64,000 nucleotides of DNA from the NCBI GenBank assembly GCA_030248135.1, contig JASANC010002719.1, positions 1-64,000 of the forward strand. The letters are read 5' to 3'. Of this stretch, positions 57,921 to 64,000 are shown piece after piece. This DNA is from Theristus sp. LFF4_11. Lineage: Eukaryota; Nematoda; Chromadorea; Monhysterida; Xyalidae. Below the pieces are notes generated by a model. It was not told the origin of the DNA. It did not search any database and saw only the letters and a list, made by a program, of their open reading frames with translations. Position numbers and translations under genes: made by a program. The stretch's first letter is position 1. Every line of letters starts with the position of its first letter.

Positions 57921-60900
57921 ATGAAGCGTCCCGTGCGGAATCGATCGAAAATCATCATGTCGCACAGTGAGGTCGACGTTGAATTTGTGGTCGCTGCGAA
58001 CACGAACAGCAACGGCGTCAGCAGCAATCACGCCAACAACATCAACATCAACCACAACATCAGCCACAACATCAACGTCATCAACGATGTCACGCAGATC
58101 GACAGCGACACATCCGCCTGTTCAACCGCCAGCAATGGTCGGTTGATCGGGAAGGGAAGATTCGCTTGTTGCGATTCTGGGATTATTCAACATTAAACAA
58201 CGCTCGCGCTTTCAGTAAAAACAAAAAAACTGACCAAGAAGAATCTTGGTCAGTGCCTTGGCAGTGGTATCTTAGTCGGTTTTTTGCTTTCAGTGTCATT
58301 TTCGTGATGTCATATACATGTAGTTTTAGAAGCAAATAGAAGCAAACAGCCGTGTCCGCGAACTCTAAATTGTAGGAAATCAGCTGATTGGTTGGTGATC
58401 ATGTTTATGCATGCTTTCTGTGGAAACCAAACTCCGCCCCACAGCAATGCCTGCACAGAAAGCATCCACACCAATCAAATGATTCCCTATAATTCAAAGT
58501 CAGTTCGACTGTGCAACTGTGTTGCGTGCATTTGTTTGAGCAGCCGTGAGCAGCAGCCGGTGCAGCGAGTGCACGCAGTCCGGCTCCGCCTCCTCCGGCT
58601 CCGGCGGCGACGACACGTGCGCCGTGCGTGCGTCCTGCTCGTCGTATTGCGACCGTCGGCGGCAGCACGTCAAGTGGGCGGTGCCGCTCGAGTCGCACGA
58701 ACTGCGTCTGCTGCGCGACAACAACGGACAACAGTTGCCGTTGCTGGTGCACGTCACCGTGCATCGGTACACGTGCACGCTGTACACGCTGCACACGAAT
58801 GTGAGTGTAGTGCCACACGGAGAACAACACGGAGCTTCTGAGCCTAATGTTACATGTTTAAACAGGATTAGGATTATGGAATGGATTCCCTTCCCTGGAG
58901 TGGTCACGTGCACTATTTGCTCATGCACCGCACTTCTAAAAAGGCTTGGCTTAGGCTTAGGGCTGAACTTAGAATTAGGATTAGGTTCAGGCTTTGCTTA
59001 GGATTAGGTTTAGGACATATTCGGAGAATTGTAGTTTATTTTAACCGTTAAACACGCAGTTAGTTTCTAGGTAAATGTCTTTTAACGCAAATGTCTTGCA
59101 CCAGCCGTTTAAACATGTAGGCCAACCGCTTCTGAGTGTGCTCGCCATGGAGCGCCACTACTGAGCACAGAATAACCAAGCGGATAGCACAGGATCTTCG
59201 TGATTTTGTGAGCGGGCGTTTTCAGTTGGTGTGGTCGATTGTAATTGTACCGATAAAACTGCCCAGTAAAACTACAGTATGTCTGTTTGAACCTGTCGCC
59301 TTTTCAGCAGAGTCCAGAGCTTACGAAGGAAGAAGCAACGAGTGCCCAGTTGCAAGAAATCATAATTATCCACAAGTGGGGTGTTTTATTTCACATCGAA
59401 CCCGATACGTTCGTTCTTCTTATTGCAATTCAAAGTTTCGCATGCTCTGCTCTGTATTCTGCAAAAAGGTGACAATTTTAAACGAACATAGGTATTTTAC
59501 CAAAGTCTTCCGGTTTCTAAAACCGGTCGGGCGGCGCCAGTGAGTTTAAAAATAAGTCGATGCATTCGAAAATGCACTGTTGGCCAGCGTTGCATTGTGT
59601 GTAGCACCATTCAGATGCGTATAGCAGCATTCATGAAGCAGTATTTAGTGACGCATAGCTGTGTTGAAATAGTCACTAAATACCGCTTCATACCCTTCAG
59701 TTTCAGTGCAGCGCCAATCAGCATCTGCCATTACAGACGCCGTCGCTGTGGGATGTGACCGTTGGCCGCCGCGGCCGCTGGCAGAGCTACGGCGACGGCG
59801 CGAGTTCGCTGCAGCCGACGCGTGTGTCGAGCAGTTTAGCGCGCTGTGTGCTGCTCGGTGTGGTGCGAGCGTTGCACTGGCTGCACGCGCGGCACGTCGC
59901 GCACACCCGTCTCAGACTGGAAGTGGGTGGAGGTTGAAACGTTGCAGACGCTGCGCGCTGATTTGCCGCATCTTACACGCATGAGGCACGAGGAAAATAC
60001 GAAGTCCAGTCCAGTCAGTCAGTCTTATTCGGTAGTGCACGGCATAATACCAGAGAAGTGTAACACGCCATAGAGTAGGCAAGGCCAATTCCAATTGGCG
60101 AAAAAAGTCACTCCGCTCGCCGGTAGCGGCGGATTTCAAGTGTGGTGAGTGTGTTTTCTGACGTTGCAGCACATTCTGCTGGACGCCAACTGCGGCGCGC
60201 GTCTGTGCGGCCTGTCGGATGCGTGCGGCCTGGACGACACGAACGAGCGCTACCAGCGGACGCTCAGAAGGGCCACTCAAATGAATGGTACCGCATGTAT
60301 TTGTAGTTGACCGACTTCGAATCCGGTACGCTGATTGGTCGTATATGTATACTGGTTTCTGTCTATTTTTTGCAATTCAACCGTCGCCTATATTCGTCGT
60401 CAAGCGGAAAGACTCACGCTCACCAGGTAACGGGTTTGATCTACACAAAGCGTGAGAAAAACTTTCGTCCCCATTGTCGCACATTTTTTCAAGTTTTCCG
60501 ATTTCAGCAATCACACTGCAGTACACGGCACCGGAGACGCTGCGTCATCTACTTCGCGCTGCCAAGGAGAGCGGCAACGCCGTCACGAACGAGCACAGCA
60601 ATCAGAGCACCACTAGCAACGACGAGCAAAGCGATCTATTTGATTCGATCACCACAAACTCAACAACGTCAACGTCGAGTCCACCGGCGAAACGGCCTCG
60701 ACTGAACCACTCTGTGGAAAGCGACGAACAGACGACGACAACAGCGCGCAGCCAATCAGCGTACAGCCTACCGCCGTGCGACGTGTACGCGTTGGGCGTC
60801 TGCATGTGCGTCGCCGTCAATGGGGCGTGGCCGTACGCACCGACCGACTGTCTGCTGGCGAGTTGAATTCGCAACAGAATGTTTTTTGAAAGTTCGAAAA

Positions 60901-61565
60901 AGAATTGAAACATCGTCCCGAATAAGCGCACTTAACGGGCATTCATGAAGCAGTATTTAGCGACCGCGTTGCTATATTTTAACACAGCTACGCGTCACTA
61001 AGTACTGTTTCATGAATGCCACTGAAACCAACAGTACAGGTGCTTGCACACGCTCGCTTGCTCTGCTGTTCCCTGTCACTTTAGTACCACCCACACCAAC
61101 TACAGTCGAACCCTATAACATATCCAACCAGCCGGATTGGTTGGTGATCACGTGATGCATCGATTCTATGCCAACCAAACGCCGCCTCCACAGCAATTCA
61201 CGCATATCCACCAATCAGCCGTAGAGTTCCGACTTGTTGCGAGCAGCAAACAATTCCCACTGCAGACGAACGCCACCGAGAAGCGCACGCTGAGCGACCG
61301 AGTGCTGGCGACCACTCGCGCCAGCGGCGGCGAGCGCACGACAGCGCAACTACACCAGCCGGCCGCAGGCAACGGCAGCGCTGACGTGCGCTTGCGCGCC
61401 ACGATCGCCAGTCTGCTGTACACGACCGTGCCGCTGCGTCCAACCGCCGGCCAGCTGGCGTTCGGCGGCGTCACGGACGCCGAGCATTTGCTGCAAACTG
61501 GCGAGCCGTCGCGCGTCTGTTTCATGCCAATCGACAACGGCAAACGCAATGCCAACGGCTTCTGA
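57921..61565 (+). CDS. STRAD-like pseudokinase (LKB1 adaptor family)
   Basis: Seven exons in consistent phase: 57921-58137, 58544-58800, 59308-59412, 59737-59922, 60170-60287, 60508-60861, 61225-61565 (about 525 residues). The kinase-like fold aligns with STRAD. SYGDGASSLQ matches the hinge/alphaD region. VLLGVVRALHWLHARHVAH and then EHILLDANCGARLCGLS match the catalytic-loop region (STRAD has HRS...HILIS...LSGLR). LQYTAPETLR and CDVYALGVCMCVAVNGAWP match the APE and F-helix regions. The HRD Asp and the DFG Asp are both missing (HTR and GLS), so it should be catalytically dead. STRAD binds MO25 and activates LKB1 allosterically (family knowledge). The N terminus has an Asn/His/Ile-rich linker. 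The C terminus ends NGF, with no WEF. Exon 3 and its donor are the least certain. Codons are GC-rich. Confidence 0.72.
58345..58514. mobile_element. palindromic MITE, family A (copy 5)
   Basis: Lies in pseudokinase intron 1, ending about 30 bases before the exon 2 acceptor. The left end is diverged. Confidence 0.75.
58937..59012 (+). repeat. degenerate TTAGGC/TTAGGATTAGG-rich tract
   Basis: About ten imperfect copies of a TTAGG-type hexamer in pseudokinase intron 2. An inverse-complement version (CCTAATCCTAAACTTAACCC) occurs near 51518-51545. Confidence 0.55.
59627..59700. mobile_element. palindromic hairpin element, family C (degenerate copy)
   Basis: Shortened arms (CATTCATGAAGCAGTATTTAG...CTAAATACCGCTTCAT) in pseudokinase intron 3, about 35 bases before the exon 4 acceptor. 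Confidence 0.7.
60936..61024. mobile_element. palindromic hairpin element, family C (copy 5)
   Basis: Near-complete copy in pseudokinase intron 6. Confidence 0.85.
61101..61236. mobile_element. palindromic MITE, family A (copy 6), overlapping an exon start
   Basis: Starts ACAGTCGAACCC and keeps GATTGGTTGGTGATCACGTG. The right end ACCAATCAGCCGTAGAGTTCCGACTT aligns with the family terminus ATTTAGAGTTCGACTGTA. The acceptor AG at 61223-61224 and the first codons of pseudokinase exon 7 (from 61225) fall within this terminus. Confidence 0.65.
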
Positions 61566-61870
61566 GTGACACTCGAATCCGGCGACGACACACAACAGCA
61601 ACTGAACCCAAATCAATCAATCAAGCGCCTTTATCTCGATTGCACCTGGTCGTGTTGCGGTGTTTACTTGCTGAATAATGATACTTGTCCTCACTGACCT
61701 GCAGTATTGTCTCCACTGACTTGTGATCTGCTGTCACAAATTGAATTTTTAACATTGCACCGCGATAAACAAATCAGCCAGCCTAAAATCTCTAGTTTTA
61801 TTTTCAAAAATTTCCGAGCACGAAAATGGATTTTTTTGTTGATCAGAGGTCAAAATTGCAAACGACAATA
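61566..61870 (+). other. 3' flank of the pseudokinase gene
   Basis: No exon seen. Presumed 3' UTR, interrupted by the transposon that starts at 61871. The first clear AATAAA on this strand is beyond it, near 62824. Confidence 0.4.
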
Positions 61871-62779
61871 CAGGGTGGGCCAAAAAAAAGGTTCCATTTT
61901 CAAACTGCTGTCACTGGCTGGTGTTTCAATATTATGAGCTGAAATTTTCAGCAATGATAAAACATGCGATGCCATTTTACTGACAAAATTTTTATCCAGT
62001 TTGGTCAAGTAGATTCAGTTTTACAGCTCAATGTTTAAAAATTCCCAAATTTTCAAAAAAAACGGATTTTTAACCAAGAATTTCACAACGAATCATTGCT
62101 CATAGACATCCAAATCATCAAGGTTCTCGTCCGGCAGCGGCTGGATTGAATTTCACGCGAAACTGGCGAGTCACTGCAGAAAAACTTAAAGATTGCTCCC
62201 ACCAGATAGCACACCAGACCCGTTGTTCTGTTGTCCACTTAACCATGACGAAACTGCAGAAAAGTGAAACTGAAACACTGTTTTTATTCAAACCGCAAAA
62301 AACTTTTCAAAAGAAACAAACTAACAGACAGAGCAACACACAAAACAAAAAGTCAACTGAACAATTTTTTCTGTCGCAGTCGCATGGCTGCTGACTCGAG
62401 TTTGTTGTGAAACATCAGAATTTCGCTCGAGCTGCTCAAATGCAATTCAAGTGGGAGACCTTTCCACTCTGAGCGCATGATTTGAACTATCAATACCCCG
62501 GGTATCCAAAAAGACCCATTTGTCACCTTCGCAACAGTTCACGCATCACGCATCTTGATACTATTTTTTTCTTGCACTCATTTCAGTCAATTTGTTGATT
62601 TTTCGAGCTTTTTTTAGAAAATCTGCTACAGTGAGCGCTAGGAATTATATATCGGAAAAAAATTTTTTCAGTAAAATGGCATCACATGTTTTATCAGTGC
62701 TGAAAATTTCAGCTCAAAAAAATTTAACACCAGCCAGTGACAGCAGTTTGAAAATGGTACCTTTTTTTGGCCCACCCTG
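61871..62779. mobile_element. 909-base non-autonomous DNA transposon with CAGGGTGGGCC ends and TA duplication
   Basis: Ends CAGGGTGGGCC...GGCCCACCCTG are flanked by TA on both sides. The inverted repeats extend about 110 bases (for example TTCAAACTGCTGTCACTGGC and its inverse near 62730). The interior has no transposase. TA duplication and CAGGGTG-type ends are usual in Tc1/mariner-like elements (established knowledge). Confidence 0.85.
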
Positions 62780-63859
62780 TACATCGGCGGCCGGGTTAAG
62801 CAGATCACCATTCATAAAGTAGCAATAAATAATAGCAAAACAGCACCAAAAAACGCAATCAAGCTAGAACTGCAACCGACATCAGAAGTCGTGTAGTACA
62901 GATTTAGACAACGTTCCCAACATTTACATTTTAGATACATGTACGGGCTCCCTTATTTCTGACAACGAAATATCATGCCTCTGAAATCAAATTGTACAAA
63001 CATAACAACGGCATTTGCGTATTTCTTGACAAGTTCGCATCAGATCAAAAGTGTCAACTGTTTTGTTTTTTTCAAAAAAAACTTGAAATCATAAAACAAC
63101 GCAGTGTTGTGTATTGATGACTAGAGGAAAGGGAGAAGCAACAATGACAACAGCAATCAAATTTGTTTCAGCTTCACTTCGATTCTTTACCTGTATCTTG
63201 TCACCTCAGTATGAACAAACACAACAACGACACGAATCATCCAAGTCATTCAACCATCGAAATCTTTCAAGCGCAACCATTATCAACTTTTTTTTAAACA
63301 CGACAAAATAGGAATACTGTACAATACCAAACTCGGTTTCGCAGCTGAGTTCAGATTTTTTCGATGTTTCACGAATGGATTTTCGATGAATTCGGTCGGA
63401 TGTCCACAGATCAACATAGGCGTCTTTCCGTGAAACATCGAAAATCCGTCCCTGAAACACCGACAAAATCCGAACGCAGCTAGCTGCGTTACTCTGTTTA
63501 GTTTTTGTTGCACGGGGAAAACGCTCAAATTGCACACAATTGAACGATAATTTGCAAACAACTGATGGGCTACTAAAAACGCCCTCCCGTGTACACCCCC
63601 CATCAACAATGAAATAACCAATATAAATCATGTAATCGACTTGTTGTCAACATTGACCCCACTCAACAAGCAGGCAGGTAAGTACACCAATAGGACAAGT
63701 CGAAAGCATACCAACAAACAAACCACTGCATAAAACCAAAATCAAAAATGCAATGTGAACGAGCGAGAGGCAGAAAAACCACGATAAAACAGAACGGTGC
63801 CGCAAGCAACGTACGGTAATTACACATCAGTTTGCAAAATGTAACCAAACAACCAACAT
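62780..63859. other. intergenic, probable 3' UTR of the gene at the window end
   Basis: No recognised exon on either strand. AT-rich. The frame at 63206-63631 has no domain and overlaps equal-length frames. Confidence 0.4.
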
Positions 63860-64000
63860 TCACGTTGTGTTGTTCGTGGAGCTAGCCGTTGTTGTGGTCG
63901 TGGCGGTGACGACCAACTCCTTCGTTTCAAGGGGACACTTTGGTTTGAAGTTCGCGAGGCCGCAGCGGATGCGCGCCGAGTCGACCGATTCGAGAAAGTT
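63860..64000 (-). CDS. C-terminal end of an unidentified protein
   Basis: An open frame enters from the right window edge and runs 46 codons to TGA at 63860-63862. Codons are GC-biased like those of the EGF and pseudokinase genes. It starts NFLESVDSARIRCGLANFKP and ends in a Thr/Ser/Asn-rich tail (ATTTTTASSTNNTT). The stretch ARIRCGLANFKPKCPLE, with two Cys, suggests the end of a folded domain. Family not recognised. The tail makes splicing before the stop unlikely. Confidence 0.5.
   Translation of the reverse strand, partial: NFLESVDSARIRCGLANFKPKCPLETKELVVTATTTTTASSTNNTT

Noticed and set aside
63206..63631. 141-codon minus-strand frame near the window end
   Set aside because: Overlaps another long frame on the same strand, is AT-rich with no domain, and lies in what should be the 3' UTR of the gene ending at 63860.

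Overview
The window is metazoan nuclear DNA, almost certainly from an invertebrate. Genes are split by GT-AG introns, many only 60-120 bases long with tttcag- or tgcag-type acceptors. The two recognisable large genes are animal families (polycystin-1 and a STRAD-like pseudokinase). The intergenic DNA is full of short palindromic transposons, tRNA-derived SINEs and satellites. I cannot name the phylum. All gene models come from reading splice signals and intron phases by eye; no transcript or database evidence was available.

Layout. (1) 1-10,452, plus strand: an RRM + RGG glycine-rich RNA-binding protein gene (exons 8,270-10,452), preceded by a nearly identical but truncated duplicate (1-1,757) whose exon-4 splice donor is destroyed. 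The 6.5 kb between them has no recognisable gene. (2) 10,453-12,431: probable long 3' UTR of that gene. (3) 12,511-54,002, minus strand: one giant polycystin-1-like gene that I could resolve into about 119 phase-consistent exons encoding roughly 6,790 residues. From the N terminus it has a split signal peptide, a PKD domain, about twelve tandem four-exon modules of about 215 residues each holding a PKD-like core, four tandem C-type-lectin modules, a REJ region, a GAIN-like region with a GPS (HLT) site, TM1, a PLAT domain, and ten further membrane segments including a polycystin/TRP channel core and a C-terminal helix. Intron 6 holds an assembly-quality break, an inverted-repeat element and two satellites. 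(4) 56,012-56,568, minus strand: the last exon of a gene for a triple-EGF, single-pass membrane protein. (5) 57,921-61,565, plus strand: a seven-exon STRAD-like pseudokinase. (6) 63,860-64,000, minus strand: the C-terminal end of an unidentified protein running off the window.

No operon-like co-function is implied. The polycystin gene is self-contained (adhesive ectodomain, autoproteolysis site, channel). Its usual partner, a PKD2-type TRPP subunit, is not in the window. At least six dispersed repeat families recur across the window and sit almost entirely in introns and intergenic DNA. In one case a repeat end appears to supply a splice acceptor (pseudokinase exon 7).
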